Shown: piece by piece, positions 23,411 to 30,447 of the stretch
Layout of the letters: each line of letters begins with the position of its first letter
How positions within the stretch are numbered: position 1 is the first letter of the stretch
Assembly (NCBI GenBank): GCA_964387145.1
Contig: CAYLVM010000014.1
Span: 1-32,414 of the forward strand
DNA: 32,414 bases
Origin: JAMBLL01 sp964387145
Lineage (GTDB): Bacteria; Actinomycetota; Acidimicrobiia; Spongiisociales; UBA5794
Direction of reading: 5' to 3'
Translations under genes and position numbers: made by a program
Notes under the pieces: generated by a model
Seen by the model: the letters and a program-made list of their open reading frames with translations, nothing else
Databases searched by the model: none
What the model was told of the DNA's origin: nothing

Positions 23411-24715
23411 ATGGCTGACCTGTCCGTCAACATCTGTGGCATCGAATCACCGAACCCGTTCTGGCTGGCATCTGCTCCACCGACGAACACCGGTGACCAG
23501 ATCGCCCGCGCTTTCGACATCGGCTGGGGTGGCGCCGTGTGGAAGACCCTCGGTGATCCGATCGAGAACGTCTACAGCCGGTACAGCTCACTGGACTACA
23601 ACGGGCAGAAGATGGCGGGCTTCAACAACATCGAGCTCATCACCGATCGGTCGCTCGAGGTGAACCTGATCGAGATCGCCGAAGTCAAACGGCGGTACCC
23701 GGACAACGTCGTCGTTGTGAGTCTCATGGTCGAGTCCAACCCGGAAGCGTGGGCAGACATCATCAAGCAGGTCGAACAAGCCGGAGCCGACGCTATCGAA
23801 CTCAACTTCGGGTGCCCCCACGGCATGTCCGAGCGCGGCATGGGTGCAGCCGTTGGTCAGGTCCCCGAATACACATGCGACATCACGGGGTGGGCGAAGT
23901 CTGCAGCCACCGTCCCCGTCTTCGTGAAGCTGACACCGAACATCACCGACATCCGCGTTGCGGCACGCGCGGCAAAGAACGGCGGCGCGGACGCGGTGAG
24001 CCTGATCAACACGATCAACTCGATCACCGGTGTCGACCTCGACAGTCTCGTTCCCCGCCCCGTGGTCGGTGGCAAGTCGAGTCACGGCGGCTACTGCGGC
24101 CCGGCGGTCAAGCCCATCGCCCTCAACATGGTCGCATCGATCGCGGCGGATCCCTTCACAGAGGGACTTCCGATCAGCGGCATCGGCGGGATCCAGACAT
24201 GGCAGGACGTCGCCGAGTACATCCTGCTCGGTGCGACCACCATCCAGGTGTGTACCGCGGTGATGCACTACGGGTACCGCATCGTCGAGCCCATGGCTGA
24301 GGGGCTGTCGAACTACCTCGACAGCAAGGGCATGAAGAGCGTCGACGAGCTTCGAGGGCTCTCGGTACAGAAAGTCACCGACTGGAACAACCTCGACATC
24401 AACTATGTCATCAAGGCGAACATCGACCAGGACAAGTGTGTGCACTGCGGCCTGTGTTACGTCGCCTGTCGGGACGGTGCGCACCAGGCGATCGGCACCG
24501 AGCGCATCGACGACGACAAGACGAAGGTCTGGATCATCGAGGATCTCTGTGTCGGGTGCAACCTGTGTTCGATCGTATGCCCGGTGTCGGGGTGCATCAC
24601 GATGGAGGAGAAGGACTTCGGCCAGACGCACATGACCTGGAACGAGTACAGCTCCGATGAGTCGCCGGGTGAGCTCTACCCGCGGCCCAAGCACGGACTG
24701 ACCATCGGGGAGTGA
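23411..24715 (+). CDS. preA: NAD-dependent dihydropyrimidine dehydrogenase, catalytic subunit PreA
   Basis: 434 residues. An FMN-binding TIM barrel (about 1-320) reduces uracil or thymine to the dihydro form, the first step of the pathway. The segment LNFGCPHGMSERGMG (131-145) aligns with the substrate loop of mammalian dihydropyrimidine dehydrogenase. GGIQTWQDVAEYILLGA binds FMN phosphate. The C-terminus has two 4Fe-4S motifs, CVHCGLCYVAC and CVGCNLCSIVC. The position of the mammalian catalytic cysteine (ACGQ) is Val148 (AVGQ) here. It is the last gene of the pyrimidine locus and is followed by a bidirectional hairpin. Confidence 0.94.
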   Translation: MADLSVNICGIESPNPFWLASAPPTNTGDQIARAFDIGWGGAVWKTLGDPIENVYSRYSSLDYNGQKMAGFNNIELITDRSLEVNLIEIAEVKRRYPDNVVVVSLMVESNPEAWADIIKQVEQAGADAIELNFGCPHGMSERGMGAAVGQVPEYTCDITGWAKSAATVPVFVKLTPNITDIRVAARAAKNGGADAVSLINTINSITGVDLDSLVPRPVVGGKSSHGGYCGPAVKPIALNMVASIAADPFTEGLPISGIGGIQTWQDVAEYILLGATTIQVCTAVMHYGYRIVEPMAEGLSNYLDSKGMKSVDELRGLSVQKVTDWNNLDINYVIKANIDQDKCVHCGLCYVACRDGAHQAIGTERIDDDKTKVWIIEDLCVGCNLCSIVCPVSGCITMEEKDFGQTHMTWNEYSSDESPGELYPRPKHGLTIGE

Positions 24716-24720
24716 CCGAC

Positions 24721-24756
24721 ACGGTCCCGCGATCGGGACGGTTCATCTGGGACCGT
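24721..24756. terminator. Bidirectional terminator between convergent preA and thioesterase genes
   Basis: Outer perfect 8-bp stem ACGGTCCC (24721-24728) / GGGACCGT (24749-24756), with an alternative inner GTCCCG-CGAT-CGGGAC hairpin. It sits in the 45-base gap between two convergent stop codons, as expected for a shared terminator. Confidence 0.65.
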
Positions 24757-24760
24757 TCGA

Positions 24761-25555
24761 TCAGGAGCGCTGGATGAGCTGAAGTTGCCTGCTCATCGCC
24801 ACGAGGTTCCCGGAGTCGTCCCACAGTGTTCCCGACGACTCGAAGAAGGTGCCGCCGATGAGGTCGGTGTGGAACCACACGCCGAGCCACTCCGTGTCGG
24901 GACGTCGTCGGACGTGGATCGTCAACTCGATCGTCGGGGTCCACGGTGCAAACGCCCCGACGTTGAAGACTGGAGGCGGCAGGGCGTCGGCGAACATCGG
25001 GAGTGAGACGATGTCGATCGGTCGGGAGTCGGCGAACCGGAGCCATCCCGACATCGTTGCGTTCTCGAGACGCTCACCGGTTGTCCACGCGGTCGAGTCC
25101 GGTGTAAGGCGCAGATCGATGTTGTCCGACATGCGTGGTACTCGTGGGTCATCGCCCCCAGGCGCCTTGATACATCGCTCGCGGGGGGCGAGATCCGGTG
25201 GTTCCACGGACTGGAAGAGGATGTCTCCGGCATCCGAGAGGTCACCGAAGGTCGTGATGGTCGCGATGTCGACTTCACCGCTCTGGATGACGTCGGCTTC
25301 GACGGTCGCAAGAGATCGGCCCGACTTGACGAGCCTCGTGGACACTGTTGCCTCTCCGACCTTCCCCGGTCGCACGAAGTGGGCGCTCATCGTGATGGGA
25401 TCAGGTTTCGGGGCGACCCTGGAGGCTGCTGCGAGCGCCACGGACATCAGATAGCCACCGTGCGCAAAGCCGGGGCCCATCGTCCAGCGCTCGGGAAACA
25501 CGACGTGATTCTCCGGCCCGTCGAGGGCGATCGCGTCGTCGAACTCGTACGTCAC
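24761..25555 (-). CDS. Acyl-CoA thioesterase-like double-hotdog protein
   Basis: 264 residues from a GTG at 25555 that overlaps the YbaK-like stop (GTGA). The N-terminal hotdog has the family's FAHGGYLMSVALAAA helix (about 32-48) and MSAHFVRPG. The C-terminal hotdog has IELTIHVRR and GTLWDDSGNLVAMSRQL. This matches the TesB-like/4HBT_3 thioesterase families that hydrolyse acyl-CoA. The exact substrate is unknown. It is the last gene of the pfk-ybaK-thioesterase run, whose genes overlap by 4 bases. The frame continues upstream of the start but runs through the ybaK-like gene. Confidence 0.78.
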   Translation of the reverse strand: MTYEFDDAIALDGPENHVVFPERWTMGPGFAHGGYLMSVALAAASRVAPKPDPITMSAHFVRPGKVGEATVSTRLVKSGRSLATVEADVIQSGEVDIATITTFGDLSDAGDILFQSVEPPDLAPRERCIKAPGGDDPRVPRMSDNIDLRLTPDSTAWTTGERLENATMSGWLRFADSRPIDIVSLPMFADALPPPVFNVGAFAPWTPTIELTIHVRRRPDTEWLGVWFHTDLIGGTFFESSGTLWDDSGNLVAMSRQLQLIQRS

Positions 25556-26052
25556 GTCGATTCCACAACAGATGCGAGTCCGTCGACCACCATGCACGAC
25601 GCGAGTCTCGTGAAGACCTCTGGGTCGACCTTCAGCTTGAGGTCCCTCGTTCCTCCACCGACGATGACCCATGGGTGGTCGAGCACACGGCTATCGATGT
25701 AGATCGAGAGTTCTTGTGGCAATCCGAATGGGGTCACGCCACCCATGACCATCCCGGTCACTTCCGCCGTCGTTTCGGGGGGAGCGAACGAGACCTTCTT
25801 GACGTCCATCAGGGCGCGAGCCCTTCCGTTGACGTCGAGACGGGTGTTGGCAAGGACGATGAAGACGGCGTGGTGGCCCTTCGGACGCTTGGACTCGAGC
25901 ACGATCGTGTTGCCAGACCGCTCGAGTGGGATGTCGTAGTGCTCGCAGAACACGGCCGTGTCGGCGAGATCCGGGTCACACTCCATCGGTTCGAAGTCTG
26001 CCCCGGCATCCGTTGCTGCCTGGAGAACCCGTTCGCGAAGCGGATCGGTCAT
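25552..26052 (-). CDS. YbaK/aminoacyl-tRNA deacylase-domain protein
   Basis: 166 residues. The YbaK/ProX fold is recognisable: ERSGNTIVLESKR followed by AVFIVLANTRLDVNGRARALMDVKKVSFA, then EVTGMVMGGVTPFGLP, the conserved substrate-pocket motif of trans-editing deacylases, and IYIDSRVLDHPWVIVGGGTRDLKL. Such proteins hydrolyse mischarged aminoacyl-tRNAs such as Cys- or Ala-tRNA(Pro). The specificity cannot be read from sequence alone. The start at 26052 (MTDPLRERV) overlaps the pfk stop as ATGA; the longer frame to 26100 lies inside pfk and is unlikely. Confidence 0.85.
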   Translation of the reverse strand: MTDPLRERVLQAATDAGADFEPMECDPDLADTAVFCEHYDIPLERSGNTIVLESKRPKGHHAVFIVLANTRLDVNGRARALMDVKKVSFAPPETTAEVTGMVMGGVTPFGLPQELSIYIDSRVLDHPWVIVGGGTRDLKLKVDPEVFTRLASCMVVDGLASVVEST

Positions 26053-27170
26053 ACCCCATCCCCGAAGCACACACCGAGCGCCCGAGCGGTACGCACCCAT
26101 GGGTGGTCGGGCGGCACCATCTTGCGTCGACCGGACACGTCTTGGAGGGGGATCGTCGTGTAGCCGTCCTCCTTGCTCGCGACCATCACACCGAACTCGC
26201 CCCTGGCGATCGTCTCGGTCGCTGCTGCACCGAGTGTCGTCGCGAGGATCCTGTCCGCCGGTGACGGGGTGCCACCGCGTTGGACGTGCCCGAGGATCGT
26301 CACCCTGGACTCGAGACCGGTCAGACGCTCGAGTTCCTTTGCGATGTCGACGGTCGAGCGGCGACGGGCAAAGAGGGCCTTGGATCGTGCCTTGCGATCC
26401 GCTCGATCGCTATCGGATTCCTCTCGCCCTGCGGCGCGAAATGCAGCGATCTGCTCGGAGAGTTCCTGGTCGAGGGCTCCCTCGGCGACAGCGACGATCG
26501 AGAAGGTGCTCCCGGACGCCCTGCGGGAGGTGATCGCATCGGCGACGTTGTCGATCGAGTACGGGATCTCCGGGACGAGGATCACGTCGGCGCCCCCGCC
26601 GAGCCCAGCGCCGAGCGTCAGCCAGCCTGCGTTGTGCCCCATGATCTCGACGACGACGATCCGGTGGTGACTGTGAGCCGTCGAGTGAAGGCGATCGATG
26701 GCTTCTGTGGCGATCTCGAGCGCAGTGTCGAAGCCGAAGCTCCGATCGGTACCGAATACGTCGTTGTCGATCGTCTTGGGAAGGGTGATCACGGGCATGC
26801 CTGCCGCATGGAGCTTGAGGGCGTTCTTCTGGGTCCCTCCACCACCGAGGCAGACGAGCGCTTCGAGATGATGCGCATGGAAGGTTTCGAGCATGACGCC
26901 ACGCATGTCCATCACGGTGCCGCCAATGTCCATCTTGTCGACCTTGTCACGGCCCGTACCGAGGATCGTTCCGCCATGGGTGAGGATCCCGGACAACGAC
27001 TCGCTATCGAGGCGAACTGAACGGTTCTGCATCAGGCCTCGGAACCCGTCGCGGAAACCAACGACGGACCAGCCGTGCGCACGGATCGCAGACTTGCCGA
27101 TCGCACGAATCGCCGCATTCAGACCTGGCGAGTCTCCTCCTGCGGTGAGGATCCCGATGCTCTTACTCAC
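26049..27170 (-). CDS. 6-phosphofructokinase family protein
   Basis: 373 residues from GTG 27170. It phosphorylates fructose 6-phosphate. Motifs: GILTAGGDSPGLNAAIRAIG (6-25), GGTILGTGR, LGGGGTQKNALKL (108-120), PKTIDNDVFGTD (131-142) with catalytic Asp135, and IVVVEIMGHNAGWL. The Asp of the E. coli GGDGS motif is Gly111 here, and the residue before TIDND is Lys132. These features place it in the mixed-substrate group (TIGR02483-like), so ATP or PPi as phosphoryl donor cannot be decided from sequence. It heads a minus-strand run with 4-base overlaps and is divergent from the leader of the JAMM operon. Confidence 0.9.
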   Translation of the reverse strand: MSKSIGILTAGGDSPGLNAAIRAIGKSAIRAHGWSVVGFRDGFRGLMQNRSVRLDSESLSGILTHGGTILGTGRDKVDKMDIGGTVMDMRGVMLETFHAHHLEALVCLGGGGTQKNALKLHAAGMPVITLPKTIDNDVFGTDRSFGFDTALEIATEAIDRLHSTAHSHHRIVVVEIMGHNAGWLTLGAGLGGGADVILVPEIPYSIDNVADAITSRRASGSTFSIVAVAEGALDQELSEQIAAFRAAGREESDSDRADRKARSKALFARRRSTVDIAKELERLTGLESRVTILGHVQRGGTPSPADRILATTLGAAATETIARGEFGVMVASKEDGYTTIPLQDVSGRRKMVPPDHPWVRTARALGVCFGDGV

Positions 27171-27210
27171 AGTGTCTCGTTCCACTCGACAACCCCGCAA
27201 CACTACATCG

Positions 27211-27239
27211 GTGACAGATCCGACGATCCATGTAAGAAT
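27211..27239 (+). promoter_or_regulatory. Possible promoter of the leader ORF / JAMM operon
   Basis: GTGACA at 27211-27216, then 16-17 bases, then TAAGAAT at 27233-27239 preceded by TG. This would start transcription about 20 bases before the leader ORF's ribosome-binding site. It was recognised only by resemblance to the consensus. Confidence 0.4.
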
Positions 27240-27269
27240 GGCTCCACGGAGAAAGGAGGTGGTCCAGAG

Positions 27270-27314
27270 ATGTCTGAAAGTTTCTGTAGGACCCCGGAGG
27301 TGGTCGAGCGCTAG
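27270..27314 (+). CDS. 14-codon leader ORF (MSESFCRTPEVVER) with an extreme Shine-Dalgarno tract
   Basis: ATG at 27270 followed by 13 codons and TAG. The preceding AGAAAGGAGGTGGTCCAG (27250-27267) is complementary, with one G-U, to the last 18 bases of a typical actinobacterial 16S rRNA (CTGGATCACCTCCTTTCT). GGAGG ends 10 bases before the ATG. The 10-mer GGAGGTGGTC of this tract is repeated inside the ORF at 27296-27305. The peptide contains one Cys and two Arg codons. Position and size fit a regulatory leader peptide rather than a functional protein. I do not recognise the peptide. Confidence 0.6.
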   Translation: MSESFCRTPEVVER

Positions 27315-27449
27315 CCCGGCCAGCTGTGTACCAGCGAGGTCGCGCTCCTCTCACGAGGCAGGTGGCGACTTCAACTCGGACCACCGGAACCCGGAGTTTC
27401 ACACGCAGGTCCCGTGTGACGGCGGAAACGTCGACGAGACTCCGGGTTC
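27299..27449 (+). promoter_or_regulatory. Structured leader downstream of the small ORF (possible attenuator)
   Basis: The end of the leader ORF, GGTGGTCGAG (27299-27308), can pair with CTC-G-GACCACC (27375-27385) with one bulged base. The upstream GGTGGTC of the Shine-Dalgarno tract (27258-27264) could compete for the same GACCACC. A second stem joins GAACCCGGAGTTTC (27387-27400) and GAGACTCCGGGTTC (27436-27449), 13 of 14 positions paired. It encloses a small hairpin, CACACG / CGTGTG. The stem ends 22 bases before the GTG of the DUF2007-JAMM gene. The pairing was read by eye, and the regulatory role is inferred. Confidence 0.5.
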
Positions 27450-27471
27450 TCACGCGCCCTAAGGTTCGTCC

Positions 27472-28080
27472 GTGAACGATATCGTGACCATCAACGTGTA
27501 CCCGTACCGCGCCGACGCAGAGATCGCCGTTGCACGCCTCGCTGCGGACGGGATCAAGGCGGCGGTCCGTGACGACAACGAGGGTGGCCTCAACCCCGGG
27601 TTCTTCAAGCAGTACGGCGTCCGGATCGAGGTCGATGCCGTCGATCTCGACGACGCCTTCGAGAGTCTCGGCATCGAACGAGTGCCCGTCCCCCGTGAGA
27701 TCATCGACGCGATGTTCGCGCACGCCCATTGGTCGTACCCACAGGAGGCCTGCGGACTCGTCGCTGTCGACGACGACGGCCCGGTGATGGTGTTCTGCCT
27801 CACGAACCTGGCCGACAGCGGGGACCGATTCACGATCGACCCGGCGGAGCACTTCGGGTGTATCCGCTTTGCAGACGAGCGTGGATGGTCGATCGGCGGG
27901 GTATTCCACAGCCACGTTTCGAGTGATGCTTATCCGTCGAGCACCGACGTTGCAGAGGGTGGCGATCCCGAATGGGTCCACTACATTCTTGGCCCGCTCT
28001 CGGGGCAGAAGCCGACGGTACGTGCCTTTACGATCGACGGGGATCACGTCGCCGAAGTGTCGTTGACCGTTCAGCCGTAG
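27472..28080 (+). CDS. DUF2007-JAMM (Mov34/MPN/PAD-1) metalloprotease fusion
   Basis: 202 residues from GTG 27472. Residues about 4-66 form a DUF2007 domain (VTINVYPYRADAEIAVARLA and VRIEVDAVDLDDAFESL), a small ferredoxin-like fold found in putative signalling proteins. Residues about 75-200 form a JAMM metalloprotease with an intact motif: Glu92, His146-Ser-His148, Ser156 and Asp159 (HSHVSSDAYPSSTD). Related actinobacterial Mec proteases remove amino acids from the sulfur carrier CysO. The gene order downstream matches the mec neighbourhood of Mycobacterium, but CysO and CysM are absent here. The ribosome-binding site is weak (AAGG), which would fit regulation by the upstream leader. Confidence 0.85.
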   Translation: MNDIVTINVYPYRADAEIAVARLAADGIKAAVRDDNEGGLNPGFFKQYGVRIEVDAVDLDDAFESLGIERVPVPREIIDAMFAHAHWSYPQEACGLVAVDDDGPVMVFCLTNLADSGDRFTIDPAEHFGCIRFADERGWSIGGVFHSHVSSDAYPSSTDVAEGGDPEWVHYILGPLSGQKPTVRAFTIDGDHVAEVSLTVQP

Positions 28081-28090
28081 ACTCGCCGCG

Positions 28091-28372
28091 ATGGCGCGAT
28101 CGGAACACAATCGTGAGGCGTACCGCATCCTCTTTGGGTACGTCGGTGCAGGGCTTCAGGCGCTCGCCGCCCTCCTTGTGGTGGTCTCGTTCCCGATCTC
28201 ACCGCTGTGGCTCGTCGTCGGGCTTCTCCTCGTGGTTGCCGGTACAACGTGGTGGTCGTGGAAGCGGTTCGCTGGCAACTTCATGATGCCGACATTCGCC
28301 GGCACCCTTCAGCTCGTACTCTGGATGCTCCTCATGGGTGTGGGAGTCGGTGTGATGGGGTGGGGGCGATGA
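28091..28372 (+). CDS. Small integral membrane protein, unknown function
   Basis: 93 residues with about three hydrophobic segments: roughly 13-36 (ILFGYVGAGLQALAALLVVV), 38-58 (PLWLVVGLLLVVAGTTWWSW) and 68-90 (PTFAGTLQLVLWMLLMGVGV). The N-terminus is charged (MARSEHNREAYR). It starts 10 bases after the JAMM stop and overlaps the MBL gene by ATGA, so it is part of the operon. It may be a degenerate counterpart of the membrane protein in the mycobacterial locus, but I do not recognise its family. Confidence 0.75.
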   Translation: MARSEHNREAYRILFGYVGAGLQALAALLVVVSFPISPLWLVVGLLLVVAGTTWWSWKRFAGNFMMPTFAGTLQLVLWMLLMGVGVGVMGWGR

Positions 28373-29130
28373 AACTCACGGTCCTCGGATCGACCGCAGG
28401 GGCACCATCGAGAACGAACCCGGCTTCGGGGTATCTCATCGAACATGGGGAGACGTCGATCTGGCTGGATGCAGGCACCGGGACGTTCATGGAGCTCGCG
28501 AAGCGAATCGATCCCGGAATGCTCGATGCCGTCGTCATCTCCCACGTCCATGTGGACCACTGCGCGGACCTGTACGGGTTGTACGGGTACCTCGCGTTCG
28601 GACCCTCCGGTGACGTGCCCGTCAAGGTGTTCGTCCCACCGGGTGCCGCAGCGCATCTCGCATCCTTCGCTCGGGCGACGGAGGAGCATGTGTTCAACGT
28701 CGTGCTCGATATCCAGGAGGTAGTCCCGGGTGATTCGGTGATGGTCGGTGACGTTACATTGCGTTTCGGCGAAGCGGTTCACCCGGTGCCCGCACTCGTC
28801 ACGCGGATCGAAGCCGGAGCAGCGTCGCTCGTGTACTCGGGGGACACCGGACCCGGTGGTGACCTGCTCGACATGGCCGACGGGGCGGACATTCTTCTGT
28901 GCGAGGCGTCGATCGGTGGGGTGCGCGACGAACGCACCTACGTGTATCACTTGACGGCGATCGAAGCCGGGGAGACGGCAGCGTGGGCGGGCGTCGATCG
29001 GTTGATCCTCACACACATCGGTGCGTTGATGGATCCACAGGAGAGCATGAACGAGGCGTCCGGCGCTTTCGCCGGTGACATCGCCTACGCAGCCCAAGGA
29101 ACAGTTTTCGAGATCGAAGGCAGGGAGTGA
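28369..29130 (+). CDS. Metallo-beta-lactamase-fold hydrolase (Rv1339-like)
   Basis: 253 residues. The N-terminus MKLTVLGSTAGAPSRTNPAS resembles ribonuclease Z/phosphodiesterase-like MBL proteins. The metal motif HVHVDH (His59, His61, Asp63, His64) is intact, with later ligands in EAVHPVPAL, the Asp in VYSGDTGPGG and ILTHIG. By position next to rph and rdgB it corresponds to Mycobacterium Rv1339, reported as an atypical cyclic-AMP phosphodiesterase; the activity here is inferred. The start overlaps the preceding gene as ATGA, and its end overlaps a GTG of rph. Confidence 0.86.
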   Translation: MKLTVLGSTAGAPSRTNPASGYLIEHGETSIWLDAGTGTFMELAKRIDPGMLDAVVISHVHVDHCADLYGLYGYLAFGPSGDVPVKVFVPPGAAAHLASFARATEEHVFNVVLDIQEVVPGDSVMVGDVTLRFGEAVHPVPALVTRIEAGAASLVYSGDTGPGGDLLDMADGADILLCEASIGGVRDERTYVYHLTAIEAGETAAWAGVDRLILTHIGALMDPQESMNEASGAFAGDIAYAAQGTVFEIEGRE

Positions 29131-29132
29131 CG

Positions 29133-29834
29133 ATGCGCACAGAGCGGGCGAACGACGAGTTGAGGACAGTCAAGATCACCAGGGGTTACACCGAGATGAC
29201 ACCCGGGTCGGTCCTCATCGAGATGGGCAGAACCCGTGTTCTGTGCACGGTGTCGCTCAGCGACGATGTGCCGCGATGGATGCGAGACTCCGGTTCCGGG
29301 TGGGTCACCGCCGAGTATTCGATGCTTCCCGGGTCGAGCCCTCAACGGGTCGGGCGCAACTCGATCAGTGGCGGGCGTACGAAGGAGATACAGCGACTGA
29401 TCGGACGATCGTTGCGCGCCGCCGTGGACATGAAGGCGATGGGGCCCGTGACCGCCCAGATCGACTGTGACGTGCTTCAGGCCGACGGTGGGACACGCAC
29501 GGCTTCGATCACCGGGGCGTGGATCGCCCTCGCCGACGCGTTCGATACCTGGGTGGCCGAGGGAAAGATGAAGTCGAACCCGATCATCTGCAATGTCGCG
29601 GCGATCTCGGTCGGGATCGTCGACGGTGTGGCTCTCCTCGACCTCGAGTACATAGAGGACGTCGCCGCCGACGTGGACACCAATGTGGTGATGACGGGGG
29701 AGGGCGAGATCATCGAGGTCCAGGGGACGGCAGAGGGCGAACCGTTCACGAGACAGGTCCTCGACACGATGCTCGACTACGCAGGAGAGGGGATTGCGTC
29801 CCTCGTGGCGATGCAGAACGAGGCACGATCGTGA
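29133..29834 (+). CDS. rph: Ribonuclease PH
   Basis: 233 residues, typical for RNase PH, which trims tRNA 3' ends phosphorolytically. Motifs: RANDELRTVKITRGYTEMTP at the start, GRTRVLCTVSL, GWVTAEYSMLPGSSPQR, GRTKEIQRLIGRSLRAAVD (the phosphate and RNA-binding region) and IDCDVLQADGGTRTASITGA with the catalytic acid. I choose ATG 29133 because AGGGAG lies 5 bases upstream; GTG 29127 is an alternative. The stop overlaps the rdgB start. Several tRNA 3' ends without encoded CCA in this genome fit a need for 3' trimming. Confidence 0.96.
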   Translation: MRTERANDELRTVKITRGYTEMTPGSVLIEMGRTRVLCTVSLSDDVPRWMRDSGSGWVTAEYSMLPGSSPQRVGRNSISGGRTKEIQRLIGRSLRAAVDMKAMGPVTAQIDCDVLQADGGTRTASITGAWIALADAFDTWVAEGKMKSNPIICNVAAISVGIVDGVALLDLEYIEDVAADVDTNVVMTGEGEIIEVQGTAEGEPFTRQVLDTMLDYAGEGIASLVAMQNEARS

Positions 29835-30409
29835 ACCGCCCTCACGGTGTCGTCGTCGCTTCGAAGAATCCGGACAAGATCGCCGAGGTCGAGGCCGTTC
29901 TTGCATCCCTCGATCCGCCGATCATCGTGATCCCGGGCCATGTGTGGCAGGACGTCGATGAGACCGAGGACACGCTTGCAGGGAACGCTCTGCTGAAGGC
30001 GCGTGCTGTGGTCGCAGCGACAGGGCACGCGGCGATCGCTGACGACACGGGTCTCGAAGTCGATGCTCTCGGTGGTGCCCCCGGTGTCACGACCGCGCGG
30101 TACGCGGGTGAGGGCGCGACCTATGAGGAGAACGTCGACAAGATGCTGCGTGAGCTCGGGGATGTCGAGGATCGCTCAGCGAGGTTTCGAACGGCTGTTG
30201 CCCTCGTGACCCCGTCGGGTGATGAGTTGGTCGTCGAGGCTGTCCTCGAGGGTGTGATCGCGCGGGAGCGCAGAGGTGACGGAGGGTTCGGGTACGACCC
30301 GATCTTCGAGGTCGACGGCCGTACGCTCGCGGAGATCCCTGCCGGGGAGAAGAACCAGATCTCGCATCGAGCGCGGGCCCTCCATGCTCTCGCTGACGTC
30401 TTGCGTTAG
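29831..30409 (+). CDS. rdgB: XTP/dITP diphosphatase (RdgB/HAM1 family)
   Basis: 192 residues from GTG 29831, overlapping the rph stop as GTGA. It cleaves non-canonical purine nucleoside triphosphates to the monophosphate and PPi. Motifs: VVVASKNPDKIAEVEAVL (SxNxxK), AIADDTGLEVDALGGAPGV with the metal-binding DD and TARYAG, GGFGYDPIFEVDG and KNQISHRARAL. The rph-rdgB pairing is conserved in actinobacteria. Confidence 0.96.
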   Translation: MNRPHGVVVASKNPDKIAEVEAVLASLDPPIIVIPGHVWQDVDETEDTLAGNALLKARAVVAATGHAAIADDTGLEVDALGGAPGVTTARYAGEGATYEENVDKMLRELGDVEDRSARFRTAVALVTPSGDELVVEAVLEGVIARERRGDGGFGYDPIFEVDGRTLAEIPAGEKNQISHRARALHALADVLR

Positions 30410-30447
30410 CCGTACGGAGCGTATCGACTCGTCCCGTTCGAGGCTGC

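Noticed and set aside
27250..27267. Remnant of a 16S rRNA 3' end on the minus strand
   Set aside because: Only about 18 bases match and no other 16S sequence lies next to it; the position before an ATG fits a Shine-Dalgarno tract better.
30410..30447. Terminator between rdgB and the UbiB-like gene
   Set aside because: No stem of useful length could be found in the 38-base convergent gap.
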